Of a stretch of 64,000 nucleotides of DNA, positions 50,646 through 59,443 are shown one piece after another. The translations under genes and the position numbers were made by a program. The notes under the pieces are model-generated. The model made no database searches, was not told the DNA's origin, and worked only from the letters and a program-made list of their open reading frames with translations. Location of the stretch: positions 1 to 64,000 of the forward strand of contig CAMJGL010000009.1 of NCBI GenBank assembly GCA_946405205.1. The letters run 5' to 3'. Every line of letters starts with the position of its first letter. The first letter of the stretch is position 1. The stretch is from F23-B02 sp946405205 (lineage in GTDB: Bacteria > Bacillota > Clostridia > Oscillospirales > Oscillospiraceae).

Positions 50646-52513
50646 TTTCTGCCCTCCATCCATATCATGAGCACCGAGATGTCCGCGGGCGACACGCCGG
50701 ATATGCGGCTTGCCTGTCCGAAGGAGCGGGGTCTTATCTTCCTGAGCTTCTCCCGCGCCTCAAGGCGCAGACCCGCCACCTCGTCATAATCGATATCGTC
50801 CGGCAGCAGCTTTTTCTCCATGCGCGTGAATTCATCGACCTGCTTGAGCTGCCGCTTTATATAGCCGTCGTATTTGAGGCTTATCTCCGCCTCGTACCAT
50901 ACCGGTTTAGGCAGCTCTGGACGCTCAGGGTCAAAGGGCGCAAGGGCAAGATAGTCAAGCTGAGGCCGGCGAATTAGCTCTGCCAGCGAAGCGCCGCTTG
51001 AAAGCTCCGCCGTGCCGCGCTCGCGCAAAAGCGCGTTGAGCTCCGGCGTCGGGGCAAGATGTGTGCTCTCAAGACGCTTTATCTCTCTGTCTACCGCGGC
51101 GTATTTATCCAGCACCGCCTGATAGCGCTCGGGAGATACAAGTCCTATCCTCAGCCCGATAGCGCTCAGGCGCTTGTCGGCGTTATCCTGCCTGTGCAGC
51201 AGCCTGTATTCGCTTCGGGAGGTCATCATGCGGTAGGGTTCGTTTGTGCCCTTGGTCACGAGGTCGTCTATGAGCGTGCCGATATAGCCGTCGGAGCGCC
51301 TGAGTATCATGGGCTCCTCGCCGCGCAGCTTCAGCGCCGCGTTCACACCCGCGACAAAGCCCTGAGCGGCGGCCTCCTCGTAGCCCGACGAGCCGTTGAA
51401 CTGCCCCGCGCCGTACAGCCCGCGCACCTTTTTCGTCTCCAGCGTGGGATACAGCTCCGTGGGGTCGATGCAGTCGTATTCTATGGCGTAGGCGCAGCGT
51501 GTCATCTCGGCCTTCTCAAGTCCCGCGATGGTGTGCAGCAGCTCAAGCTGTACCTCCTCGGGAAGCGAGGAGGACAGACCCTGGACATACAGCTCCTCGG
51601 TGTTGAGCCCCATGGGCTCGATGAAAAGCTGGTGCCGTGGCTTGTCGCGGAAGGTCATTATCTTTGTCTCGATGCTCGGGCAGTAGCGCGGCCCGACGCC
51701 CTCGATTATGCCCGAATATATGGGGCTTCGGTCGAGGTTGTCGAGAATTATCTTGTGCGTCCGCTCGTTTGTATAGGTAAGCCAGCACACGGCCTTGTTC
51801 TCCGGCGGTGTGAGGGTGTCGAAGGAAAAGCCCTCGGGCTCTGCGTCCCCGGGCTGAAGCTCCATTTTGGAATAGTCGACGCTGCGGGCGTTTATACGCG
51901 GCGGGGTGCCGGTCTTGAACCTGCGCATGGAAAGCCCCAGCTCCCGCAGACAGTCGGTAAGGCCCGTCGCGGCGGCAAGGCCGTCGGGGCCGGAGGAGCG
52001 TATGACCTCGCCGACGATAGTCCTGCCGTCAAGATATGTTCCGCTGGCGATAATGACGGCTTTGCACCCGTACACCGCGCCCGTGTGGGTGGTGACGGAG
52101 CACACCGCGCCGTCGGAGACGCCTATCTCCACGACCTCGGCCTGCTTTGTGCGCAGATTTTCCTGCCGCTCGAGGGTCTGCTTCATGACCTCCTGATAGC
52201 GGCGGCGGTCGGCCTGAGCGCGCAGGGAGTGCACGGCGGGGCCTTTTCCGCGGTTGAGCATGCGGTACTGGATGCAGGCCTTGTCGGCCGCCTTGCCCAT
52301 CTCGCCGCCGAGAGCGTCAAGCTCCCGCACGAGATGCCCCTTTCCCGTTCCGCCGATGGCGGGGTTGCAGGGCATATTGCCCACACTGTCAAGGTTTATG
52401 GCAAAGCAGACAGTGTCAAGCCCCATACGGGCTGCCGCCAGAGCCGCCTCGATGCCCGCGTGTCCCGCGCCGATGACCGCAATATCGCATTTTCCTGCTG
52501 AGTATTTAATCAA
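50642..52513 (-). CDS. mnmG: tRNA uridine-5-carboxymethylaminomethyl enzyme MnmG
   Basis: 623 residues, FAD-binding. The dinucleotide fold is AVIGAGHAGIEAALAAARMG at the N terminus, with PCNPAIGGTGKGHLVREL and GLYGAGQFNGSSGYEEAAAQG further on, both invariant in MnmG. With MnmE it installs the cmnm5 group at U34. It overlaps mnmA (ATGA) downstream and the thiamine pyrophosphokinase gene by 8 bases upstream. Confidence 0.95.
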   Translation of the reverse strand: MIKYSAGKCDIAVIGAGHAGIEAALAAARMGLDTVCFAINLDSVGNMPCNPAIGGTGKGHLVRELDALGGEMGKAADKACIQYRMLNRGKGPAVHSLRAQADRRRYQEVMKQTLERQENLRTKQAEVVEIGVSDGAVCSVTTHTGAVYGCKAVIIASGTYLDGRTIVGEVIRSSGPDGLAAATGLTDCLRELGLSMRRFKTGTPPRINARSVDYSKMELQPGDAEPEGFSFDTLTPPENKAVCWLTYTNERTHKIILDNLDRSPIYSGIIEGVGPRYCPSIETKIMTFRDKPRHQLFIEPMGLNTEELYVQGLSSSLPEEVQLELLHTIAGLEKAEMTRCAYAIEYDCIDPTELYPTLETKKVRGLYGAGQFNGSSGYEEAAAQGFVAGVNAALKLRGEEPMILRRSDGYIGTLIDDLVTKGTNEPYRMMTSRSEYRLLHRQDNADKRLSAIGLRIGLVSPERYQAVLDKYAAVDREIKRLESTHLAPTPELNALLRERGTAELSSGASLAELIRRPQLDYLALAPFDPERPELPKPVWYEAEISLKYDGYIKRQLKQVDEFTRMEKKLLPDDIDYDEVAGLRLEAREKLRKIRPRSFGQASRISGVSPADISVLMIWMEGRK

Positions 52514-53138
52514 TTTCGTTCACCTTAATGCCATACATGATGATAAGTGTGCCGTTTTTGACGGATATCTCCGCCTGAGAGCAGTCAAAGCTGTTGCTGA
52601 CCCCGAGAGGGAAGTCCGAGCCGAGCACCGCGTCGTTAAGCTCGTATTTAAGCCCCCTGAGCGACACGCCCTCGGCCTTCCCGTCAAGGCAGAACACTGA
52701 AACGTCCCCCTCGCCCTCGAGACGCAGGGAGGCGTTTTTCACCGCCGTCCAGACATAGTTCTCGCCGAACAGCCAGCCCCTTGCGCCCCTGTTTGCGAGA
52801 TACAGAAGTGATTGGAGGTTTGCGATGCTGTGATCCGGACGCTTACCGCCCAGTCCGCCGTAGATGTAAAAGCGGCGGTAGCCCTTCTCAAGCCCGAGCT
52901 TTATGGCGTACACGGTGTCGGTGTCGTCCTTTTCCACCGGCAGCTCCAGCACGGGAACGTGCTTAGGCGCCCCGCCGAGGGAATCAAAATCGCCGAGGAC
53001 GAGATCGGGTATGATATTGTTGTCGCGGCAGTAATTGTAGCCCGCGTCCGCGGCGATAACATAGTCGCTGTCGTCGGGCGCTTCACGCAGACCGTAAAAA
53101 TCCCCCGCGCCTATGATATAGCATTCATGTCCGTTCAT
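52506..53138 (-). CDS. Thiamine pyrophosphokinase
   Basis: 210 residues matching ThiN-type kinases: IIGAGDFYG, VIAADAGYNYC, LVLGDFDSLG, PVEKDDTDTVYAIKLGLEKGYR and YGGLGGKRPDHSIANLQ, the last two being catalytic. It converts thiamine to thiamine diphosphate with ATP. The ATG at 53138 follows AGGAGG by 6 bases; longer upstream starts lack this. It is the first gene of the minus-strand operon with mnmG and mnmA. Confidence 0.88.
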   Translation of the reverse strand: MNGHECYIIGAGDFYGLREAPDDSDYVIAADAGYNYCRDNNIIPDLVLGDFDSLGGAPKHVPVLELPVEKDDTDTVYAIKLGLEKGYRRFYIYGGLGGKRPDHSIANLQSLLYLANRGARGWLFGENYVWTAVKNASLRLEGEGDVSVFCLDGKAEGVSLRGLKYELNDAVLGSDFPLGVSNSFDCSQAEISVKNGTLIIMYGIKVNEID

Positions 53139-53211
53139 GTCCGCCTCCTGAAGTATCATTCGGGATATTATAAGGATAATACCACATTGTCGAAGAAAAT
53201 AAAAGATACTA

Positions 53212-53240
53212 TTGTTAAGCTCGGATATGTATGATATACT
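53212..53240 (+). promoter_or_regulatory. Promoter of the DUF5684-like gene
   Basis: TTGTTA (53212-53217), 17 bases, TATACT (53235-53240). Confidence 0.65.
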
Positions 53241-53268
53241 GACAAATACAGAGAAAAGGAGGATAGAT

Positions 53269-53598
53269 ATGACAGTTTTTTCAATAGCCTTTTGGCTGCT
53301 GACCCTGGTGGCGATGATCAAGGTGTTCGTTAAGATGGGCTATGCCGGCTGGGAAGCGATCGTTCCGCTGTATAATGCGTATATCATGTTTAAGGCACTG
53401 TACGGCAACGGCTGGAAGATGCTTCTCACGCTCATACCGCTTTACAACATCTATGTCATCATTAAGCTTTACCTCGACCTTGCTCATGCGTTCGGGAAAA
53501 CGACCGGCTTCGGCATAGGAATCTTATTCCTGTCGCCGATATTTATGTGCATCCTCGGCTTTGACGACAGCATATTTACAAGCCCCGTGACCGAATGA
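53269..53598 (+). CDS. DUF5684-like small membrane protein
   Basis: 109 residues with three hydrophobic segments. The pattern KMGYAGWEAIVPLYNAYIMFK followed by GNGWKMLLTLIPLYNIYVIIKL is typical of DUF5684 membrane proteins, which often accompany signal peptidase-like genes elsewhere. AAAGGAGG lies before ATG 53269. It is a single-gene unit with its own promoter and terminator. The function is unknown. Confidence 0.8.
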   Translation: MTVFSIAFWLLTLVAMIKVFVKMGYAGWEAIVPLYNAYIMFKALYGNGWKMLLTLIPLYNIYVIIKLYLDLAHAFGKTTGFGIGILFLSPIFMCILGFDDSIFTSPVTE

Positions 53599-53601
53599 CC
53601 G

Positions 53602-53636
53602 AAAAAGACCGAAGAAAAACTCTTCGGTCTTTTTTC
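53602..53636 (+). terminator. Intrinsic terminator
   Basis: Stem AAAAAGACCGAAGA / TCTTCGGTCTTTTT with an AAAAC loop and a T run. Confidence 0.88.
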
Positions 53637-53656
53637 GCGCGGATCGCCCGAATTGT

Positions 53657-53685
53657 TTGACTTGTACACATGGTTGTGATATTAT
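53657..53685 (+). promoter_or_regulatory. Promoter of the pseudokinase-lectin gene
   Basis: TTGACT (53657-53662), 17 bases, TATTAT (53680-53685), 34 bases before the ATG at 53720. Confidence 0.7.
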
Positions 53686-53719
53686 GTAAAGCGATAAATT
53701 ATGCAATGGAGGTACAAGT

Positions 53720-55075
53720 ATGGCAGAAAACCCAGTATTTGACCCCAAAAAACTGCTCGGCGGAGATCTTGCCAAATATGAACCGGCGCAGCTTTTGGAG
53801 CTTGTCAAAAAGCTCTGTAAGATCGCGGCCTCGGAATGCGGTGAAAACGGCTTCAGAGGAGGCTTCCGCCCGGGCAACATATATATCGCCGATGACGGCC
53901 GCGTCGCCGTCGGACCGGCCGGCAAAGCCGGGGAAGAGGGCTGGACGAAGGTCGAGCTTGAGTTCATGGCGCCGGAAATGTTCTGGAGCGGTGAAAAAAG
54001 CGCGGCTGCGGACGTGTATTCCATTGGCCTTATCATGTACGCGGGGCTGAACGGGGGTCGGCTGCCCTTCCTGCCGGAGACCGATGAGCCAACCGCCGAG
54101 GAGCGGGTAAACGCCCTGCGCACCCGCATGAACGGAAGTATCCCGCCGGTACCGGAGAGCGTTGATGAAAAGCTTGCCGCGATCATCAGGCGCACTCTCG
54201 CCTTTGATATCCGGAAAAGATACGAAAACAGCGTACAGCTTCTGCAGGCGCTGTGGGATTACTGCGGCGACGAGCCCGAGGAGCTGCCCGAAAGGGCGGA
54301 GCCGCCTGCTGCGGTGCCGGTGAAGGAGCCCGAACCCAAGCCCGAACCCGAACCCGAGAAGAAACCGGAACCCGAGAAAAAGCCCGAGCCGCCCAAAAAG
54401 CCTGCCGGGGAGCGTAAGCCCGAGCCGGAGATAAGACAGGATAAGCCGAAAAAGCCTTCCATGAACATACATCAGCGGCGGTCGGCTGTGGTCTCCTGCG
54501 TCACGCTTGCCGTTATAGCCCTGCTGCTTACTGCCGCGGCCTTTGCGGGAAACTACATAGATCTGAGCCTTCCCGAGCCTGCCGTGCCTACTCCTGAGCC
54601 CACGGCGGTCATTACCCCCGAGCCTACTCCTGAGCCTACGCCTACACCCGAACCCACCCCCACGCCTCAGCCCGAGAAGCATTACAGCCTTTATGTCGAG
54701 GACGTGAGCTGGGAGACGGCGGAGCAGAGGTGCATGACTCTCGGCGGACATCTGGCGACGATAGGCAGCGCGGAGGACTATGCGAGGATCTGCGAGCTGC
54801 TTGAGAATACCGATGCCCGCTATGTCTGGATCGGCTGCTACCGCAGCAGCGACGGCACCATGAAGTGGGCCGGAGGCGAAAGCACCGAATACTTCAACTG
54901 GGCCTCCGGCGAGCCGTCCTATTCCGACTCCTACGACGGAGCCGCAGAGGACTACGTCATGCTCGTTAAGCAGCCCGACGGCACATGGATGTACAATGAC
55001 AGCAGAATGGATCCCATGGCGGATTATTCCCGCTTCTACAGCGGAAAAATGGCATATATCTGCCAGATGGGCTGA
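53720..55075 (+). CDS. Membrane receptor-like protein: kinase C-lobe remnant, transmembrane helix and C-type lectin domain
   Basis: 451 residues. Residues about 15-185 resemble only the C-lobe of a Ser/Thr kinase: FRPGNIYI sits where HRDxKPxN should be (Asp lost, Asn kept), VAVGPAG replaces the DFG segment, FMAPEMFW is an APE motif and ADVYSIGLIMY a helix-F motif. The N-lobe with its glycine loop and ATP-binding Lys is absent. A Glu/Pro/Lys-rich linker (about 190-250) leads to a membrane helix (about 256-278), a Pro/Thr-rich stalk (285-315), and a C-type lectin domain (318-451) with WETAEQRCMTLGGHLATIGS, YVWIGCYR and YFNWASGEPS. It likely binds something outside and signals without phosphorylation. 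GGAGG precedes the ATG; it has its own promoter and terminator. Confidence 0.82.
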   Translation: MAENPVFDPKKLLGGDLAKYEPAQLLELVKKLCKIAASECGENGFRGGFRPGNIYIADDGRVAVGPAGKAGEEGWTKVELEFMAPEMFWSGEKSAAADVYSIGLIMYAGLNGGRLPFLPETDEPTAEERVNALRTRMNGSIPPVPESVDEKLAAIIRRTLAFDIRKRYENSVQLLQALWDYCGDEPEELPERAEPPAAVPVKEPEPKPEPEPEKKPEPEKKPEPPKKPAGERKPEPEIRQDKPKKPSMNIHQRRSAVVSCVTLAVIALLLTAAAFAGNYIDLSLPEPAVPTPEPTAVITPEPTPEPTPTPEPTPTPQPEKHYSLYVEDVSWETAEQRCMTLGGHLATIGSAEDYARICELLENTDARYVWIGCYRSSDGTMKWAGGESTEYFNWASGEPSYSDSYDGAAEDYVMLVKQPDGTWMYNDSRMDPMADYSRFYSGKMAYICQMG

Positions 55076-55088
55076 CAAAAAAATAATG

Positions 55089-55118
55089 AAAAGCAGCTGC
55101 CAAACGGCAGCTGCTTTT
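55089..55118 (+). terminator. Bidirectional terminator
   Basis: Perfect stem AAAAGCAGCTGCC / GGCAGCTGCTTTT with an AAAC loop. Confidence 0.87.
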
Positions 55119-55144
55119 GCGTGTGGTATGTATTTTTGCGGGCA

Positions 55145-56572
55145 TCAGCCAAAGAAGCCGGTGACCTGTGCATACAGAACGAATGCCATGCCGACAGGGG
55201 TGATGAACTTGTAGCAGATGTCGAAGAAGGTCCTGCCCCAGAACTTGTGTCCGGAGGCTTCGCATTCCTCGACCACCATGTCAAGCTTCCAGATCCAGCC
55301 TATCGCAAAGGCCATCACCATTGCGCCGAGCGGCATCATAATACCTTCTGACAGCATATCGTAGAAGTCAAGCCAGTCGCAGTTCCAGCCCTTGACGTCA
55401 ATGTTCAGTATCTCAGCCGGAGTGCCGATGGCAGCGCCGTTTGCAAGGCCGTTGCCCAGACCGTCAAGGCAGGTGGGCAGGCAGAATACGAAGATGATGA
55501 CTGCTGCGATGATCGCGTACTTTTTGCGCCCGGGAGCCTTGCCCGCTGCGACGTTCTGGTCGACCTTGAAGGAGGTGATGACCTCAAGCAGGGACATGGA
55601 GGAGGAGATAGCCGCGATGAACACGAGAGAGTAGAACAGGAAGCCCATGATGTTGCCTATGTAGCCCATATTGTGGAATACTTCCTGCATGGAGGCGAAG
55701 AGCAGTCCGGGGCCGCCGGTGGTGCTGCCGCCGAGGAAGGCGTAGCAGGCGGGCATAACTATCATACCGGCCATGATGGCGACGAGGGTATCGCAGATAA
55801 CGACTATGACGGCATTTTTCTGGACGCTTTCTTTCTTCTGCAGGTAGGAGCCGTAGGTTATCATGGCGCCCATGCCGAGCGACAGGGAGAAGAACATCTG
55901 GCCTGCTGCTGTTTTCAGAACACCGAGGAAATCTGTCTTCAGAGGCTCAACATTCCAGCCGAACATGAACTTGTAGCCGTCCATTGCGCCGGGCTGGACA
56001 GCGACGTAGACGATAACGATGACGAGCATGATGAACAGCGCGGGCATGCCTATGTTGCAGAACTTCTCGATGCCGCCGCCGACGCCTGCCGCGACAATTA
56101 TCGCGTTGAGTACGATGAAGATGGCCGTCCAGAGGATCATCTGTCCGCCGTTGAGGATGAAGGTGCCGAAGAAGGTGGTCACGTCGGCGACGCCCCAGGT
56201 GTTCCAGCCGAAGATGGCGGTCAGGTAGCTGACTGCATAGCGCATGACCATGCCGCCGAGGACGAAGTAGAAGCAGAGCACCAGGAACGGCACTATAACT
56301 GCCATGTAACCCATCCAGGTGAATTTCCTGCTGAGCTTTCTGTAAGCCGCGACAGGGCTCATGCCGGTCTTGCGGCCGATGGCAAATTCGCCGACCATAA
56401 CGGCGAGGCCGACGAAGACCGCAAGTACAAGATAGACCAGCAGAAAGGCGAAGCCGCCGTTCAGACCCATCTTGTACGGGAAGCCCCAAATGTTGCCCAG
56501 ACCGACTGCAGAACCGACAGCAGCCATGATGAAGCCGAAGTTGGAGCCAAAGGAAGCGCGATTGTTTTCCAT
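55145..56572 (-). CDS. Sodium:neurotransmitter symporter-family amino-acid carrier
   Basis: 475 residues with about 11-12 helices. The first helix reads FIMAAVGSAVGLGNIWGFPYKM, the sodium and substrate site of LeuT/MhsT-type NSS carriers, followed by GGFAFLLVYLV and the intracellular gate Arg in ASFGSNFG region. Probably takes up an amino acid with Na+. ATG 56572 has AAAGGAG 8 bases before it; the ATG 12 codons earlier lacks a ribosome site. It is a single gene. Confidence 0.88.
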   Translation of the reverse strand: MENNRASFGSNFGFIMAAVGSAVGLGNIWGFPYKMGLNGGFAFLLVYLVLAVFVGLAVMVGEFAIGRKTGMSPVAAYRKLSRKFTWMGYMAVIVPFLVLCFYFVLGGMVMRYAVSYLTAIFGWNTWGVADVTTFFGTFILNGGQMILWTAIFIVLNAIIVAAGVGGGIEKFCNIGMPALFIMLVIVIVYVAVQPGAMDGYKFMFGWNVEPLKTDFLGVLKTAAGQMFFSLSLGMGAMITYGSYLQKKESVQKNAVIVVICDTLVAIMAGMIVMPACYAFLGGSTTGGPGLLFASMQEVFHNMGYIGNIMGFLFYSLVFIAAISSSMSLLEVITSFKVDQNVAAGKAPGRKKYAIIAAVIIFVFCLPTCLDGLGNGLANGAAIGTPAEILNIDVKGWNCDWLDFYDMLSEGIMMPLGAMVMAFAIGWIWKLDMVVEECEASGHKFWGRTFFDICYKFITPVGMAFVLYAQVTGFFG

Positions 56573-56814
56573 AACTTTCTCTCCTTTATTATTTGGTTTA
56601 ACGCCCATGAGTCAATTCTAATTGTTAAAAAATCGATTTCAATACTTATGCCGTCAAATTAACTGAGGCTTAATACACAGGGGCCATCTCTTTGCAGAAA
56701 CTTATATGCTCAGCTCGGAATCGGTAATGGTTTGTTCATATGCCGCGCAAAAAAACATAAAATACCGCCGCTTCCGCAGACAAACTGTTAAATATTTTTT
56801 AAGAACGACATTAA
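56573..56814. other. Intergenic region between divergent transporter and relic gene
   Basis: It holds the ribosome site of the NSS carrier at its left end. The rest has no supported reading frame. A clear minus-strand promoter was not identified. The right-hand part continues into the repeats and promoter of the amidohydrolase relic. Confidence 0.45.
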
Positions 56815-56874
56815 CTTGCTTAACGCTTTGTTAAATCAGTAACGCTTGCTTAAAGTGAAGCCGAAAGCTATAAT
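56815..56874 (+). promoter_or_regulatory. Intact promoter with direct repeats before a dead gene
   Basis: CTTGCTTAA occurs at 56815-56823 and 56845-56853, 30 bases apart, with the inverted repeat TTAAC/GTTAA (56820-56834) between. The promoter is TTGCTT (56846-56851), 17 bases, TATAAT (56869-56874). The second repeat overlaps the -35 box. Confidence 0.62.
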
Positions 56875-56902
56875 GTACCCAAACAAAAAGGGGGGACGGA
56901 CG

Positions 56903-57214
56903 ATGAGATATGCGCTTATAAATCTGCACGTTCATCTGCCGGGCTCCGGTATGCCGAACTACACAAAAAAGAGAACGCGAAAACCGTGGATCTCCTAATG
57001 TCAAATATAGTTACGCGGACGGTCGTTTATGCCTTGTGCAGCAAATTTGCACGCACGGAGCTCATGAGCGGCGTCACCACGATACGCACAGTCGGAGCAC
57101 TGCGCAGCATAGATTCGAGGATACGCGACGATATCGACCGCGGCAGGGTGATAAAAACCCCGGGTAAAGAAGTTTGATTATGTCGAGGCCGAGCTCGACA
57201 AAATGTATGAATAA
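56903..57214 (+). pseudogene. Amidohydrolase, frameshifted and internally deleted
   Basis: ATG 56903, after GGGGGG, starts a protein with the metal motif NLHVHLPG of amidohydrolases. The frame breaks in the A tract at 56963-56970: adding one A restores ENAKTVDLLMSNIVTRTVVYALC..., then ARTELMSGVTTIRTVG and SRIRDDID, all typical for the N-terminal part of clostridial amidohydrolases. After about 85 residues the sequence jumps to a C-terminal-like end VKKFDYVEAELDKMYE with stop at 57214. Around 300 residues are missing, so no enzyme is made. Confidence 0.72.
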
Positions 57215-57253
57215 ACTATCGGCTCTTATAAACTGAACAAAGGCAGCTTGAGT

Positions 57254-57691
57254 ATGAAAAACAGCAAAAAAAGCGAAATACTGCGCATCCTGAAATTCAC
57301 GGCATTTTCCGCTTCGGCGGGAGTCATAGAGCTGGGCTCGTTCAGCCTGCTCAACGAGCTCAGCGGCTGGTCGTATTGGCCGTGCTATCTTATCGCGCTC
57401 GTACTGTCGGTCCTGTGGAACTTCACTTTAAACCGCAGGTTCACGTTCAGGAGCGCAAACAACGTGCCCAAGGCGATGCTGCTCGTGTTCATGTACTACT
57501 GCGTGTTCACGCCTGTGACGACCGTGCTCGGAAACTATCTTGCCGAGGGTCTTGCGTGGAATGAATACCTTGTAACGGGTATAAATATGGCGCTTAATCT
57601 CTCCACAGAGTATCTTTACGACAGATTTGTCGTTTTCAAGAAAACGCTGGATACGAACGATATCGCCAAAAAACGCACGGTTCGGGAATGA
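57254..57691 (+). CDS. GtrA-like membrane protein
   Basis: 145 residues with four membrane helices. The GtrA pattern is LKFTAFSASAGVIELGSFSLLNE at the start, LSVLWNFTLNRRFTF in the middle and FVVFKK at the end. GtrA proteins move lipid-linked sugars across the membrane. No glycosyltransferase partner is next to it. ATG 57254 lacks a strong ribosome site, and the TTG at 57248 is an alternative; expression may depend on the relic gene's promoter. Confidence 0.87.
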   Translation: MKNSKKSEILRILKFTAFSASAGVIELGSFSLLNELSGWSYWPCYLIALVLSVLWNFTLNRRFTFRSANNVPKAMLLVFMYYCVFTPVTTVLGNYLAEGLAWNEYLVTGINMALNLSTEYLYDRFVVFKKTLDTNDIAKKRTVRE

Positions 57692-57717
57692 AACAGCAGG
57701 CCGGTAAAAGAATACGA

Positions 57718-57758
57718 AAAAAGCTCCGCGCACTTTGGATAGTGCACGGAGCTTTTTG
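57718..57758 (+). terminator. Terminator after the GtrA gene
   Basis: Stem AAAAAGCTCCG / CGGAGCTTTTT, extended by GCACT / AGTGC around a TTGGAT loop with one bulge. A second small hairpin GGGGC/GCCCC follows at 57761-57777. Confidence 0.83.
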
Positions 57759-57802
57759 CAGGGGCGGTCAATGCCCCGCACCTGCGACGGAGCGAAAACA
57801 GC

Positions 57803-59008
57803 TTACATTAAGTCCTTTTCGTGAAGAACTACACCGTTACTCTTCAAAATACTTTGAAGCTCGTTAATATTCATTTTTGAAAAATCATCGGAAATGGCAG
57901 CTGCGGTTCCGGCGGCCTGCCCTGTGACAGCACAGCAAGGAATTACTCTCATAATATCCCACATACTGTCGGTCACAGAGGTGCATCTGCCGGCAGTTAT
58001 AAGATTTTTAACCTTCCCGGAAAAGAGCGTGGAAAAAGGCACCTCATAAACAGGACCTCTTTTTCTCCAATTTGAGACCATACCAATAGAATCTGCGAAG
58101 AATTTATGTGCTTCGGTATCGTCTAATGTGTATTCACCAACTATTCTTCGTGTCATTCGTATCTGCGGGATGGTCGCGATCGCAGTAGGGATCAGCGTGC
58201 TGTCAGCTTCTCTTTTTTCAATAATGCTGTTTAGCGTTGCGGAATGTGACAATTGCATCATTTCAGAAAGCTCAGCTCCATCAATTCCGCTGAATCTTTT
58301 GGGAACTAACAATTGCACTTTATTTGCTTCGGTTTTTTGCTCATCGGGGATATCTGCAAAGCCCGCCTTGTTGAGGCTATATCCCTTTTGCCCCAATGAA
58401 TAATACCAAGCCGCCAATATGTTTCCCTGCTGAAAAGTATCGGTGGGAGCTTCTGCAAAATGGGCAATATCACAATCCCCCGTAGCATCCACCACTGATT
58501 TAACGGCGATCGCTTGTCTGCCTGATTTGTTCTCAATGATAACAGCATCTATTTTGTCATCCGCTTTGCTCACTCCAACGGCATAGCTTCCGTATAAGAT
58601 GTCAACACCGTTTTTATTCAGCAGCTGCTCTGCCAGAATGGCGAAAAGCTGAGGATTATACTGCACCTCAAAGCGTTTATCTTTATTGGTTCGCTTTGAA
58701 GTATCGTCACTGTCCAGCCAATTATCCGGATATCTGCCTTCAACCCCCATAGAAATGGAGAGCCTCAAAAGCTCTTCGGCAATGCCGTAGGAGACCTGCT
58801 TTCCGCATCCATCACACAAAGGCAGATATATTGTAACAAGTCCGGCTGTTCCAAGCCCGCCGAGCATATACTGTTTTTCCAATAGAATCACATTTTTGCC
58901 TTGTCTTGCTGCCGCAAGGGCTGCTGAAATTCCGGCAAATCCGCCTCCGCAGACAAGCACATCGCAGGATGCCGTGATTTCAGTCAAAAGGTTTTCTCTT
59001 ATTATCAT
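57803..59008 (-). CDS. FAD-dependent oxidoreductase
   Basis: 401 residues. The FAD-binding fold is VLVCGGGFAGISAALAAARQG followed by LLEKQYMLGGLGTAG; VVDATGDCDIA and a C-terminal ITAGRCTSVTDSMWDIMRVIPCCAVTGQAAGTAAA complete the pattern of the FAD-dependent dehydrogenase family PF12831. The substrate is unknown. Base composition is clearly richer in A and T than that of the neighbouring genes, which suggests recent arrival. It lies alone on the minus strand in the accessory patch. Confidence 0.85.
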   Translation of the reverse strand: MIIRENLLTEITASCDVLVCGGGFAGISAALAAARQGKNVILLEKQYMLGGLGTAGLVTIYLPLCDGCGKQVSYGIAEELLRLSISMGVEGRYPDNWLDSDDTSKRTNKDKRFEVQYNPQLFAILAEQLLNKNGVDILYGSYAVGVSKADDKIDAVIIENKSGRQAIAVKSVVDATGDCDIAHFAEAPTDTFQQGNILAAWYYSLGQKGYSLNKAGFADIPDEQKTEANKVQLLVPKRFSGIDGAELSEMMQLSHSATLNSIIEKREADSTLIPTAIATIPQIRMTRRIVGEYTLDDTEAHKFFADSIGMVSNWRKRGPVYEVPFSTLFSGKVKNLITAGRCTSVTDSMWDIMRVIPCCAVTGQAAGTAAAISDDFSKMNINELQSILKSNGVVLHEKDLM

Positions 59009-59153
59009 ATCTTTTCACCTCATGAGCATTAGCATTATAGCATCCATGACCGATCTTTTCAATAAAACCTAAAGCCTTTCATCAGACAAGAATGCGGCCT
59101 TGCTATCCAACGGGCATCGGATCATTACAACATAATCTAAGCATAACGAAAAG

Positions 59154-59190
59154 AACAAGCCTTTCTGTTGTTCGAGAAAGGCTTGTTTGT
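59154..59190. terminator. Strong hairpin in the accessory gap
   Basis: 13-bp perfect stem AACAAGCCTTTCT / AGAAAGGCTTGTT with an 8-base loop and T-rich flanks. It could terminate transcription on either strand, but no gene ends directly before it. Confidence 0.6.
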
Positions 59191-59231
59191 TACAAAAAAT
59201 GCCGCCGCAAAATTTTGATCTGGACTTGAAC

Positions 59232-59402
59232 CCGCAAAAAGTTGGCAGCGACAGCGAACCGCCGCGAGGGCGTTTACAACCGAGCAGGTGAGCCGAGCGT
59301 GATTTTTTGCGGAAAGGAGGAGCGACGGAATGAGTGAGAGATGGCGTTTGCTTTGAAAAAACGTCGTCGCGGACGATATGAAGTCTGCGACGACGAGGCA
59401 AA
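59232..59402. other. Structured non-coding element, possible mobile repeat or RNA
   Basis: CCGCAAAAA (59232-59240) and TTTTTGCGG (59304-59312) form 9-bp ends of an 81-base segment with GC-rich internal hairpins such as CGCC/GGCG. A second imperfect hairpin follows (CGTCGTCGC-gGAC / GTCtGCGACGACG, 59363-59396) flanked by GTTTGC / GCAAAC (59346-59402). GGAAAGGAGG between them precedes an 8-codon frame only. No gene is supported on either strand. Confidence 0.42.
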
Positions 59403-59443
59403 CACAGCAGAATAGAGGGAAGAATTACAAAACTACACCTGTT

